Shown here one piece after another: positions 46,122 to 54,898 of a stretch of 63,412 bases of DNA. Made by a program: the position numbers and the translations under genes. The notes beneath the pieces are model-generated. The model saw only the letters and a program-made list of their open reading frames with translations. It did not search any database and was not told the origin of the DNA. This stretch comes from an uncultured Succiniclasticum sp. (GTDB lineage: Bacteria > Bacillota > Negativicutes > Acidaminococcales > Acidaminococcaceae): positions 1 to 63,412 of the forward strand of contig CAJOKZ010000010.1 in assembly GCA_905235335.1 (NCBI GenBank), given 5' to 3'. Within the stretch, counting starts at the first letter, position 1; each line of letters opens with the position of its first letter.

Positions 46122-47207
46122 ATGGGGAAAAATACAATCGTTCCGTTCGGTCCGCAGCATCCCGTATTGCCAGAACCGGTCCATCTGGATCTGGAACTGC
46201 AGGATGAAAAGGTCGTAAAGGCGGTCCCGTCCATCGGGTATGTGCATCGCGGCTTGGAAAAACTGGTGGAAAAACGCGGATTCCAGGAATATGTTTATGT
46301 GGCGGAGCGTGTCTGCGGAATTTGTTCCTTCGGCCATGGCTGGGGATACAGCAAGGCGGTAGAGGGACTGATGGAGATCGAGGTGCCGAAACGGGCCCAA
46401 TACCTGCGGACTATCTGGCATGAATTGTCCCGCCTGCACAGTCATTTGCTTTGGGCAGGCCTGGGCGCTGACGGATTGGGATTTGAAAGCCTTTTCATGC
46501 AGTCATGGCGTCTTCGCGAGACCATACTGGATATGATCGAGCAGACCACCGGAGGCCGTGTCATCTTTTCCGTCTGCAAGGTCGGCGGGGTACGCCGCGA
46601 TATTTCCGACGCGGATCTGAAAGATATTGTGTCCCGTCTGGGTAAGATGAAAAAAGATATCGACGGCCTGGTATCCCTGTTTTTGGAGGATGAGACAATC
46701 CATGCGCGGCTGAAAGGCGTAGGGACAGTGACGCTGCAGGAAGCAAAGGAACTGGGATGCGTAGGGCCGACGGCCCGGGGCAGCGGCCTGGCGCAGGATT
46801 ACCGACTGGGCGATGAAGGTGGCGCTTATAAAGAACTTGGATTTACGCCGGTCCTGGAAACGGATGGGGACTGTTTTGCAAGGGCAAAAGTCCGACTCCG
46901 TGAAATTTACCAGTCGGTGGATCTGATCAAAGCCTGTGTGGAGAACATACCGGCGGGGGATATCGCCGTACCGGTAAAGGGATTCCCGCCTGCGGCTGAA
47001 TACTTTGCCCGTGTGGAACAGCCCCGCGGGGAAGCGCTTTATTATGTCAAGGGGAACAAGACGAAAAACCTGGAACGGTTCCGCCTGCGGACACCGACCA
47101 ACGCCAATCTGGCAGTGCTGGTGAAAATGCTGCAGGGCTGCGATCTGGCTGATGTTCCCCAGATTATCCTGACCATCGATCCCTGTATCAGCTGTTGCGA
47201 GCGGTAA
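46122..47207 (+). CDS. echE: Ech [NiFe] hydrogenase large subunit EchE
   Basis: 361 aa. Both pairs of Ni ligands are present: ERVCGICSFGH (Cys ~65 and ~68) and DPCISCCER at the C-terminus, so this is a true hydrogenase and not a complex I NuoD. It begins FGPQHPVLPEPVHL and includes GYVHRGLEKL, both usual. The protein stops four residues after the second CxxC, at ER. There is no cleavable C-terminal extension, and no HycI-like protease gene is seen nearby, as in other Ech systems. Start ATG 46122 with GGAGG. Confidence 0.95.
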   Translation: MGKNTIVPFGPQHPVLPEPVHLDLELQDEKVVKAVPSIGYVHRGLEKLVEKRGFQEYVYVAERVCGICSFGHGWGYSKAVEGLMEIEVPKRAQYLRTIWHELSRLHSHLLWAGLGADGLGFESLFMQSWRLRETILDMIEQTTGGRVIFSVCKVGGVRRDISDADLKDIVSRLGKMKKDIDGLVSLFLEDETIHARLKGVGTVTLQEAKELGCVGPTARGSGLAQDYRLGDEGGAYKELGFTPVLETDGDCFARAKVRLREIYQSVDLIKACVENIPAGDIAVPVKGFPPAAEYFARVEQPRGEALYYVKGNKTKNLERFRLRTPTNANLAVLVKMLQGCDLADVPQIILTIDPCISCCER

Positions 47208-47362
47208 AATGTACAGCCATAAAGGATTTTGCGGAGAACAGATCCATGAGGCATCAGCTGATATGAACGGAAGGACGCGCACAGCGGCTTTCCGGTATAA
47301 ATCGAAATCCTGCTGCTAACGCAGGGATGCATAACATCACGAGATAAGGAGGAGGTCTGGCG

Positions 47363-47815
47363 ATGAGTTATCTGTCATTTGCCCGTGAGATGCTGGGCAA
47401 CCTGCTTAAACCGCCGGCAACCAGTGAATACCCCTTTAAGCCAAGAAAAGTATATGAAGCAGACCGGGGAAAAGTCATCAACGATATCAATAACTGTATC
47501 TTCTGCGGCATGTGCATGCGGAACTGTCCTTCGGATGCCATTACGGTAGACCGGAATGCCCGTACCTGGAAGATCAACCGCTTTGCCTGCGTGCAGTGCA
47601 GGGAGTGCGTGACCAACTGTCCGAAAAAATGCCTGAAGATGGATACGGAATATACGACGCCGGACACGAAGAAAACAGAGGAAGTCCTGCAGGGCCCGCC
47701 GCCTCCGCCCAAACCCCAGATCGTTCTGACGGAAGCACAGAAAGCTGCCATCGCCGCAGCACAGGCAAAGAAAGCTGCCGCCCAGAAAGCAGCTGCGGGT
47801 AAGCCAGATGCATGA
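47363..47815 (+). CDS. echF: Ech hydrogenase ferredoxin subunit EchF
   Basis: 150 aa. Two [4Fe-4S] motifs: CIFCGMCMRNCPSDAI (~44-59) and CVQCRECVTNCPKKCL (~74-89). It takes electrons from ferredoxin into the complex. The C-terminus has a Pro run (QGPPPPPKP) and an Ala/Lys/Gln-rich helix (EAQKAAIAAAQAKKAAAQ), a tail absent from standard EchF. A 155-base gap with no gene separates it from echE. Start ATG behind AAGGAGGAGG. It overlaps hypA by 8 bases. Confidence 0.93.
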   Translation: MSYLSFAREMLGNLLKPPATSEYPFKPRKVYEADRGKVINDINNCIFCGMCMRNCPSDAITVDRNARTWKINRFACVQCRECVTNCPKKCLKMDTEYTTPDTKKTEEVLQGPPPPPKPQIVLTEAQKAAIAAAQAKKAAAQKAAAGKPDA

Positions 47816-48182
47816 ATATCCGGTTACGGTACAGATTGTGGAAATCGCCTCGGAGACCGCGCGGAAACATCATGGCCGGGTGCGTGGTATCCATCTGGTA
47901 GTCGGGAAAGATTCCGGCTTTGTGGGCGAATCCATACAGATGTATTTTGATGTAGTTGCGGAAGGCACCCTTTGTGAAGGTGCGTTGCTGACCGTTGAAG
48001 GGATTCGTCCCAAATTGCGTTGCGAGTCCTGCGGCACCCTGTTTGAACGGCGGGCCTTTTCTTTCCGGTGCCCGGCCTGCGGGGGCGATGGGGAGCCGAC
48101 GGAAATCGGAAAAGAATTTTACATAAAAAGTGTAGAACTGGAAATTTCTGACGGGCCGCAGCAGGAGGAAGCGGAGGAATAA
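47808..48182 (+). CDS. hypA: Hydrogenase nickel incorporation protein HypA
   Basis: 124 aa. It starts MHEYPVTVQIV, where the N-terminal Met-His-Glu binds nickel. The zinc site is CESCG and CPACGG (~67-88). It delivers Ni to the large subunit together with HypB. The C-terminal tail is acidic (GPQQEEAEE). Start inside echF implies coupled translation. Confidence 0.93.
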   Translation: MHEYPVTVQIVEIASETARKHHGRVRGIHLVVGKDSGFVGESIQMYFDVVAEGTLCEGALLTVEGIRPKLRCESCGTLFERRAFSFRCPACGGDGEPTEIGKEFYIKSVELEISDGPQQEEAEE

Positions 48183-48188
48183 CATATT

Positions 48189-48839
48189 ATGCATATGATG
48201 AAAGCAGACGTGATGGTAGATATCCATGCACGGAACAACCATATCGCGGAACATGTCCATGAGTATCTGGCAGAACGCCGTGTTTTTGCTGTAAACCTGA
48301 TGGGCGCGCCGGGCACGGGAAAGACCACGACCCTGGAACACCTGCTTAAACATCTTGACGTGCGCGGGTATGTGATTGAGGGTGACATCGAGTCGGACAT
48401 TGATACGGAACGGCTGCGTAAACAGCAGATTGCCGCCAGCCAGATCAACACCTTCGGCGCCTGCCATTTGGATGCGCCGCTGGTGCACAATGCCATTCAT
48501 ACTATGCAGTTTGATGAACCTGGTATCCTGTTTATCGAAAATGTTGGCAATCTGGTCTGTCCGGCAGAATTTTCCATTGGGGAGGACATCAAGCTGCTGC
48601 AGGTCAGCGTGACGGACGGCAGCGACAAGCCGTACAAATATCCGCTGGCCTTCGAAAAAGCGGATGTGATCCTGCTGAACAAGACCGACCTGCTGCCCTA
48701 TATCGATTTTGACGAAGCCTTCTTTATGGATGGCATCCGCCATCTGAACAAAAAGGCGCCGGTATTCAAGGTCAGCGGAAAGACTGGCGAAGGCTTTGCG
48801 GAAGCTGCCGCCTGGCTGAAGCAGCGGGCGGGGTTTTGA
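48189..48839 (+). CDS. hypB: Hydrogenase nickel incorporation GTPase HypB
   Basis: 216 aa. P-loop MGAPGTGKTTTLEHLL (~38-53), switch acids in IEGDIESDIDTERL, metal-binding Cys-His in ACHLDAPLVH and Cys in NVGNLVCPAEF, and the base motif NKTDLLP. It lacks the His-rich nickel-storage N-terminus seen in some HypB. The block before CHLDA reads INTFG where many homologues have TGKG or TGGG. Start ATG 48189; the in-frame ATG at 48195 is also possible. GGAGG at ~48174. Confidence 0.92.
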   Translation: MHMMKADVMVDIHARNNHIAEHVHEYLAERRVFAVNLMGAPGTGKTTTLEHLLKHLDVRGYVIEGDIESDIDTERLRKQQIAASQINTFGACHLDAPLVHNAIHTMQFDEPGILFIENVGNLVCPAEFSIGEDIKLLQVSVTDGSDKPYKYPLAFEKADVILLNKTDLLPYIDFDEAFFMDGIRHLNKKAPVFKVSGKTGEGFAEAAAWLKQRAGF

Positions 48840-49047
48840 TAACGGGAATTTATACATTCGCATACCCGTCTGATGCCGCCTTTACATTGCGGCCGAACGC
48901 TTCGGTGCCTGATTGTCCGCATGTGCATGAGCCCGCGGAATCGCAATCGGTGACGGGGTTGCACAGTCTTTGCGCTTGTCGCACAAGGGAAGAACGGAAA
49001 AACCAAAGGTGGAATCAGACGGGCACATAAATCCCGATTTTTACTAT

Positions 49048-51771
49048 ATGATCATGACACAACAACAGACGATGAAAATAACTGTATACGGTAAAGTGCA
49101 GGGGGTCGGTTTCCGTCCCCTTGTTTGTCGTCTGGCGAAAAAAAACGGGTTGACCGGTTTTGTGCGAAATGCGGGAACACATGTGGAAATCGTTGCAACG
49201 GGTACGGCAGAAAATATTGACAGGTTGTGTGAAAGTTTAACACAGACTGAGCGCCCCATCCATGTGGATGAAATCCAACGCGAAACATTGTTTCTGTGCG
49301 AAGAAAAGAACGACGGTAAAGCAATACGCCCTGTTGGCAAAACGGTAGGGAACGAAAGGGGCGGGGCAACGGCAGAAGATTTTATTGCTGTTCCCAGTAC
49401 GGAAGCGGATGAGGTAAAGTGCGTTTCGGCGGATATCGGGCTGTGCCCGCATTGTTTGCAGGAAATTAAAGAAAAAGGAAACCGGAGGGAAGGGTATTCT
49501 TATATTTCCTGTGCCCAATGCGGCCCCCGTTATACGATCATCCGCAAGCTGCCGTATGACAGGATCAATACGACAATGGACGCGTTTGACCTGTGCGGAG
49601 GATGCGGGGCGGAATATCATGACATGCAGGATCGACGCGGTCACGGGGAAACCATATCCTGTTTCCGTTGCGGCCCGCAGTTGAAATGTTATGTCAAAAA
49701 ACTTCCTGAAACAAAATTTTTGCCGTTAAACGCCGAAAATATTTTTTTGGAATCAGACAAAAAAACGGTTTGTGTTTCCTGCGCGCAGGATAATAATTTC
49801 TTTTTATCCGCGACAGAAAAGGGATACGCGGCCTGTGTCGCCGACGCAAGCCTCGTGGGTCTTGCCTGTGAGATGCTGGAGAACGGGCAGATCATCATGG
49901 TGAAGGCCGTAGGCGGGTTCAACCTGCTGTGCCGGGCTGACCGGAGGGAGCCGGTCACCCGTCTGCGGGACCTGAAAAAGCGTATCTCCAAGCCCTTTGC
50001 GGTAATGGTGAAGGATGCGGGGGACGCGGAAAAATTTTCGTATGTGTCTCCTGCGGAAAAAGAATTACTGGAATCCGAAGCCCGTCCCATTGTGTTGCTG
50101 CAGAAAAAAAGTCCGGACATGGTGCTCGCGGAAAATGTGACGGATGTTTCGGATCAGGTTGGCGTGCTTCTTCCTTCCATGGGGTTTTATGCGTTGTTGG
50201 ATACTTCGTTCCCTGTTATCGTCACCAGCTGTAATTATGCAGGGGAACCAATCCTGCATCGGGATGACGAAGCGTTCCGATTTTTTGAAGGGCATGATGC
50301 CGTTGCCGCACTATTCACTTATGACAGGGAAATTTTACGCCCGGCGGACGACGGGGTGACCCGCGTGATCCGGAACAGGCCTCAGGTGTTGCGCCGGACG
50401 AAAGGATATATGCCGGAGGCGGCGGTAGTTCCGGACAAGGATGCTGTCCCCAAGGCCGAAGGAAACATTAAAACAGAAAAAATCTGTTTGCAGGGCGATC
50501 GTTACAAACATGTCCTGCAAACGGAAGGACCATATGGCGATGCTTTCCCGGAAGCAAAGATCCTGGCCGTGGGGGCAGAGATGAAACCTGGCTTCTGCCT
50601 CACTGCCGGCGGAAGATTCTACCCGGCGGAAATTCCCGGGGATATTACGTTGGAGTGCACGGAAAGATTTTATGAGGAAACCGTCGGGGACTGGATACAG
50701 CTTTTAGGGATCAGGCCGGAGGCCGTCACAGCCGATTTGCATCCCGGGTATGCAGGTACCCGGTGGGGACGGCATTTTGCAAAACAAAACGAGCTGCCCT
50801 TTTACCAGGTGCAGCATCATCATGCCCATGCCCTGTCTGTGATAGCGGAACATCGGCTGCAGGGGAAGGTGCTGGCCGCCTGCTTTGACGGCACCGGTCT
50901 TGGTACGGACGGGACCGTGTGGGGCGGAGAGTTCCTGCTGTGCGAAGGAACGGGCTGCAGACGCATCGGCCACCTGAAACCGGTGTCCATGCTGGGGGGC
51001 GACGCCTCCATGCAGCAGGCGTGGAAAACGGCGTTGTGTCATCTGGCTGCTGTGGGTGTGGTTTCCCCGGATCCCCGGTTTGCCGTGGTGAAGGCGGCGC
51101 TTCAAAGAAAGATCAACTGTATCGAAACAAGCAGTATGGGGCGGCTTTTCGACGCCGCTGCCGCTATCCTCGGGCTGGCGGATTTCAATTCCCACGAGGG
51201 GCGTTGCGCCATGGCGCTGGAGGCTGCCGCCCGCAAAGCTGTTGAAAAAAAGATCACGCCGTTGGCGATGGCGTTTGCGAAGGAAGAAGTAACCGGCGGC
51301 GATCCGGTTATCCGTTATACGGGAGAATCGGTAAATAAAAATTTAGAACCGGAAACTGCAGAAGCCAAACGCCGTTTGACAGAAGGGGAAAAAGAAATTA
51401 CCGAAACAGGCAGAATAGCTACTGAAACCAAAAGCACAGTGACAGAAGCCGCAAGAAAAGTTCTATACGATCCGGCGCCTTTATGGGAAGCTGTTACGAA
51501 CTTGTCCGTTGGGAATGAAGAATCGGTTTATGCTGCGGCGCTGGGATTCCATAATGCGGTCACCGACATAGTGACGGATATGGCGGAACGGGCCGGCATC
51601 GGGCAGGTCATTCTGGCCGGCGGCTGTTTTGCGAACCGCATCCTGCTGGAAAATTGCATCAGCGTGTTGCAGGAACGCGGCTTCCGGGTTTATTATAATG
51701 AAAAGGTTTCCCCCGGCGATGGTGGCATTTCTGTCGGCCAAGCCTTTTACGGGTCGTTGCGGAACCGGTAA
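49048..51771 (+). CDS. hypF: Carbamoyltransferase HypF
   Basis: 907 aa from ATG 49048; the true start is uncertain because no clear binding site precedes any candidate (49048, 49054, 49072). HypF makes the carbamoyl group for the CN ligands. Domains in order: acylphosphatase (KVQGVGFRPLVCRLA), two zinc-finger units (CPHCLQEI, CAQCGPRY; CGGCGAEYHD, CFRCGPQ), YrdC-like (MVKAVGGFNLLCRAD, KPFAVMVKD), and Kae1-like (QVQHHHAHALSVIAEH, DGTGLGTDGTVWGGE, ILAGGCFANRILLE). It is longer than usual: a charged low-complexity insert lies at ~residues 750-810 (RLTEGEKEITETGRIATE) before the last domain. The 208 bases between hypB and this gene show no gene. Confidence 0.93.
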   Translation: MIMTQQQTMKITVYGKVQGVGFRPLVCRLAKKNGLTGFVRNAGTHVEIVATGTAENIDRLCESLTQTERPIHVDEIQRETLFLCEEKNDGKAIRPVGKTVGNERGGATAEDFIAVPSTEADEVKCVSADIGLCPHCLQEIKEKGNRREGYSYISCAQCGPRYTIIRKLPYDRINTTMDAFDLCGGCGAEYHDMQDRRGHGETISCFRCGPQLKCYVKKLPETKFLPLNAENIFLESDKKTVCVSCAQDNNFFLSATEKGYAACVADASLVGLACEMLENGQIIMVKAVGGFNLLCRADRREPVTRLRDLKKRISKPFAVMVKDAGDAEKFSYVSPAEKELLESEARPIVLLQKKSPDMVLAENVTDVSDQVGVLLPSMGFYALLDTSFPVIVTSCNYAGEPILHRDDEAFRFFEGHDAVAALFTYDREILRPADDGVTRVIRNRPQVLRRTKGYMPEAAVVPDKDAVPKAEGNIKTEKICLQGDRYKHVLQTEGPYGDAFPEAKILAVGAEMKPGFCLTAGGRFYPAEIPGDITLECTERFYEETVGDWIQLLGIRPEAVTADLHPGYAGTRWGRHFAKQNELPFYQVQHHHAHALSVIAEHRLQGKVLAACFDGTGLGTDGTVWGGEFLLCEGTGCRRIGHLKPVSMLGGDASMQQAWKTALCHLAAVGVVSPDPRFAVVKAALQRKINCIETSSMGRLFDAAAAILGLADFNSHEGRCAMALEAAARKAVEKKITPLAMAFAKEEVTGGDPVIRYTGESVNKNLEPETAEAKRRLTEGEKEITETGRIATETKSTVTEAARKVLYDPAPLWEAVTNLSVGNEESVYAAALGFHNAVTDIVTDMAERAGIGQVILAGGCFANRILLENCISVLQERGFRVYYNEKVSPGDGGISVGQAFYGSLRNR

Positions 51772-51875
51772 ATGGTTTTGCGCAAAAAAATTATCGCATA
51801 CAGTGCGGGGGAATATTGCTCAGGAGAAAACGGAACAAGAAAGCCGCTTTGCATTTTTAATACAGGGAGTTTGAT

Positions 51876-52217
51876 ATGTGTGTAGCGTATCCGGGTAAAG
51901 TGCTGTCAATTGAAAACGATCACGCCCGCGTTGATTTTACCGGTTCTGTGGTGCCGGTGAATATTTCCATGGTTGCCGTGCAGCCGGGGGACTATGTGCT
52001 GGTCCATGCAGGCATGGCGATCCAGAAAGTGGAAAGGGAAGAGGCAGAGGACTGGATTGCGCTGTTTCGGGATCTGGAAGAGGCGGCAAATGAAATTTCC
52101 GGGGAATCCGTTGCATCTGCGTCAGCAGCAAATGACGAAAAGTGTGCTTCCGCATCGGAAGACTCCAACAAACTTGCATCGTCTGCATCAGGAACAGAGG
52201 ACATCCATCATGCGTGA
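51876..52217 (+). CDS. hypC: Hydrogenase assembly chaperone HypC with long tail
   Basis: 113 aa. It starts MCVAYPGKVLSI with the essential Cys2, and VDFTGSVVPVNISM and GDYVLVHAGMAIQKV complete the HypC core by residue ~75. The remaining ~38 residues are a Ser/Ala/Glu-rich low-complexity extension (SVASASAANDEKCASASEDS) not found in typical HypC. With HypD it carries the Fe(CN)2CO unit. Start after GGGAG; the end overlaps hypD by 8 bases. Confidence 0.93.
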   Translation: MCVAYPGKVLSIENDHARVDFTGSVVPVNISMVAVQPGDYVLVHAGMAIQKVEREEAEDWIALFRDLEEAANEISGESVASASAANDEKCASASEDSNKLASSASGTEDIHHA

Positions 52218-53253
52218 AAAAGAACTGGCTGCTTTTTTACAACAGTATAACGGCCGTCCGTTGAAGCTGATGGAAGTTTGCGGCACCCATACTTCTGCCC
52301 TCTACCGGACCGGGCTGCGGCAGTTGCTGCCGGAACGGATTGCCTTGTTGTCCGGGCCGGGCTGTCCGGTCTGCGTTACGCCGACGGCGTATATCGACAG
52401 GCTGGCGCAATACGCATTGACACCGGGCTGCCGTGTGCTGAGTTTCGGTGATATGCTGGCCGTTCCGGGAAGCCGGATATCCCTGGCGGATGCGCGGGAT
52501 CGGGGCGGGGCCGTGGATTTTTTTTATGGGCCGGAAGAGGTTCTGGCAAAAGCGGAAAAAAATCCGGGGATCAATTTTATTCTGGCGGCTGTGGGATTTG
52601 AAACAACGGCGCCGGTGTGGGCCACTGTAATTAGAACGGCGGCGGAAAGGAAAATTAAAAATATAAAATTTCTGACCGCGTTGAAAACCATGCCCCAGGC
52701 CGTATCATTTTTGTGCAGGCAAAACAAAATCGACGGCTTTTTATGCCCGGGACACGTGGCGGTGATCACCGGCAGCGAGCCCTTCAGGGAGTTAGCGGAA
52801 GCCTATGGGGAAACCATGGTCATCGGCGGTTTTTCACAGCCACAGCTGTTGCGGGCGATGGTCCGCCTCGTGCTGGAAAGCAGCAAGGGACACGCCGGCT
52901 TGTGGAATGAATATCCGTCCGTTGTGAAACCGGAAGGAAATGCGGCAGCGCAAAAGATCGTGGATGACACTTTTGAAGCCGGCGACGCAGTCTGGCGTGG
53001 AATCGGCTTGTTGCCGGGCTCCGGTTTGTACATAAAAGAAAAATACAAAGCATTTGACGCGGGCAGCCGCGGCCTGAACGAAGACAGGATCCCGGCCGGC
53101 TGTCTGTGCAGCAGAATTGTATTGGGGGACGCATTGCCGACGCAATGTCCTCACTTTGGCAGGCGTTGCACGCCGGAGCATCCGGTTGGGGCCTGCATGG
53201 TCAGCAGCGAAGGAACCTGCTGCATCACGTATCGTGAAGGTAATGCTGTATAG
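52210..53253 (+). CDS. hypD: Hydrogenase formation protein HypD
   Basis: 347 aa from ATG 52210, inside the hypC end. Conserved blocks: MEVCGTHT (Cys near residue 25 for Fe(CN)2CO binding), LLSGPGCPVCVTP, GFETTAP, CPGHVAVITG, and the C-terminal [4Fe-4S] Cys set in CLCSRI, QCPHFGRRCTPEHPVGACMV and EGTCC. It is the scaffold on which the iron with CO and CN ligands is assembled. Confidence 0.95.
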   Translation: MREKELAAFLQQYNGRPLKLMEVCGTHTSALYRTGLRQLLPERIALLSGPGCPVCVTPTAYIDRLAQYALTPGCRVLSFGDMLAVPGSRISLADARDRGGAVDFFYGPEEVLAKAEKNPGINFILAAVGFETTAPVWATVIRTAAERKIKNIKFLTALKTMPQAVSFLCRQNKIDGFLCPGHVAVITGSEPFRELAEAYGETMVIGGFSQPQLLRAMVRLVLESSKGHAGLWNEYPSVVKPEGNAAAQKIVDDTFEAGDAVWRGIGLLPGSGLYIKEKYKAFDAGSRGLNEDRIPAGCLCSRIVLGDALPTQCPHFGRRCTPEHPVGACMVSSEGTCCITYREGNAV

Positions 53254-53346
53254 TTTTTGGCAGCAGATAGATAGTTCATTAAAAATTACAAGAGCAACAG
53301 GGAAAACAGGTTATTTCTGCAATCAGAATTCAATGAGGAACTGTGT

Positions 53347-54325
53347 ATGAAAATCGCATTACGGCACGGGGCGGGCGGCGAAGAAACGGCACAACTGATT
53401 CACGACATTTTCGCTTTCCATTTCCAAAACGAAATTTTAAATAGAATGGAAGATGCGGCAGTGCTGCCGGAGATGAAAGGGGTTCCCATCTTCACTTCCG
53501 ACAGCTTTGTGGTTGAGCCGCTGTTCTTTCCCGGCGGGGATATCGGAAAACTGTCTGTCTGCGGCACGGTAAACGACCTGGCCTGCATGGGAGCAAAACC
53601 GCTGTATCTTACGGCTTCCTTTATTTTGGAAACAGGACTGGAAACCGAAGCGTTAGAAAAAGTTGTTGCTTCCATGGCCGCCACGGCAGAGGAAGCCGGC
53701 GTCACAATCGTGGCCGGGGATACAAAAGTGGTGGAAGGGAACGGAGGACTTTATATCAACACGGCGGGTATCGGGGTGCGTCCTGTTGGCTGCGGCATTT
53801 CCGCCGAGAATCTGCAAGCAGGTGACGCAATCATATTGACAGGCACGCTGGGCGATCATCACGCGACGATCTTAACGCAGCGGCTGGAAATGGAAACGGC
53901 GTTGCAAAGCGACTGCGCGCCCCTGAACCATATGGTGCAGGCCGTATTGGACGCAGGTGTTGCTGTCCATGCGATCCGCGACATTACCCGGGGCGGACTG
54001 GCAACGGTTGCCAATGAGCTGGCGGAAGCGTCCGGCTGCCGCATTAATTTGGAAGAAGAAAAGCTTCCCGTCAGCGAAGCCGTGAAAGGACTCAGCGGTA
54101 TTTTGGGACTGGATTCCCTGACCATGGGAAACGAAGGGAAGATGCTGATGGCTGTTCCGGAACAGGAGGCGGAAAAGGCACTGAGTATTTTGCAAAAAAA
54201 CAAATACGGAAAAGATGCGGCAATCGCCGGCAAAGTCACCGAAGGAAGTCTATCTGCAGACCGCCCTGGGCAGTTTCCGCAAAGTACTGCCACTGCGGGG
54301 GGAAGGGTTGCCGAGAATTTGCTGA
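53347..54325 (+). pseudogene. hypE: Carbamoyl dehydratase HypE, with a frameshift near the C-terminus
   Basis: HypE converts the thiocarbamoyl on its C-terminal Cys to thiocyanate for the CN ligands. The PurM-like core is complete: HGAGGEE, EDAAVLPE, FTSDSFVVEPLFFPGGDIG, CGTVNDLACMGAKP and DITRGGLATVANELA. At ~54241-54247 the frame is lost. As it stands the protein ends in unrelated sequence at 54363, without the essential terminal Cys. Removing one G there gives EEVYLQTALGSFRKVLPL followed by the canonical ending LPRIC and TGA at 54323-54325. The span of 979 bases (3n+1) fits one inserted base; corrected length 325 aa. Without correction the enzyme should be inactive. Confidence 0.92.
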
Positions 54326-54494
54326 AAAAGAATATGCGCATTTACTGTCAGTTACGGCGGTGACGCCTTTTCTTTTTTCTGTACAAGACTGTATTATACG
54401 CTTGCATCGTGGTAAATTCCAGTATGAATATCTGTAACAAACGTTTCAAAAACAGAAACAATTATTGAAAAATAAAAAAAGAGGTATTTTTTGT

Positions 54495-54523
54495 TTGACA
54501 AGAAAAACAAGCTAACATATAAT
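54495..54523 (+). promoter_or_regulatory. Promoter of the lysine riboswitch transcript
   Basis: TTGACA (54495-54500), 17-base spacer, TATAAT (54518-54523): a perfect consensus promoter. Transcription would begin near 54530, just before the aptamer. Confidence 0.92.
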
Positions 54524-54538
54524 ATTTCTAATAACAAT

Positions 54539-54708
54539 GATAGAGGAGCGGTAAACAAGAGTACCCTATGGAGAGGCATCTGGGAAGTGGGGGAAAGGGT
54601 GTGCCGCCGAAGGGCCGGTTCCGGCGGGAAACGGCTGCTGGGCCTGAGGTGAACAATTTCAGGACTGTCGTTGCGAATCAGCGTTTGCTGGTGCATCGGA
54701 GAGCTATC
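54539..54708 (+). promoter_or_regulatory. Lysine riboswitch (L box) aptamer
   Basis: The conserved lysine-aptamer blocks appear in order: GATAGAGGAGCGG at the 5' end, AGTA, GGGGGAAAGGGTG, GCCGAAG, GGCTGCTGGGCCTG, AGGACTGTC, GAATCAG and the closing GAGAGCTATC, which pairs with the 5' GATAG. Lysine binding should favour the terminator hairpin just downstream and shut off dapB-asd-dapA, the diaminopimelate/lysine branch. Confidence 0.95.
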
Positions 54709-54731
54709 TCAACTTAAGTAAAATTTGCTGG

Positions 54732-54759
54732 CCGTTGGGATAATTCTCAACGGTTTTTT
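54732..54759 (+). terminator. Expression-platform terminator of the lysine riboswitch
   Basis: CCGTTGGGA (54732-54740) pairs with TCTCAACGG (54745-54753), one G-U pair and loop TAAT, followed by TTTTTTATTT. It is placed as the lysine-controlled stop between the aptamer and dapB. Confidence 0.9.
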
Positions 54760-54817
54760 ATTTGCACAACATGTAGGAATAGGCTACGGGAAAATATCCA
54801 ATGCTTGGGCTAAACAG

Positions 54818-54846
54818 CTGACAAGGCTGCAAAATTAGTATATAAT
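54818..54846 (+). promoter_or_regulatory. Second promoter directly upstream of dapB, past the riboswitch
   Basis: CTGACA (54818-54823), 17-base spacer, TATAAT (54841-54846): 11 of 12 consensus bases. A start near 54853 would give a 46-base leader with the AGGAGG of dapB and would bypass lysine control. Confidence 0.7.
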
Positions 54847-54898
54847 AAAATGAAAACGCGAAAAAATTTAAAGTTAAGGAGAAACAGGAGGGTTTGTT

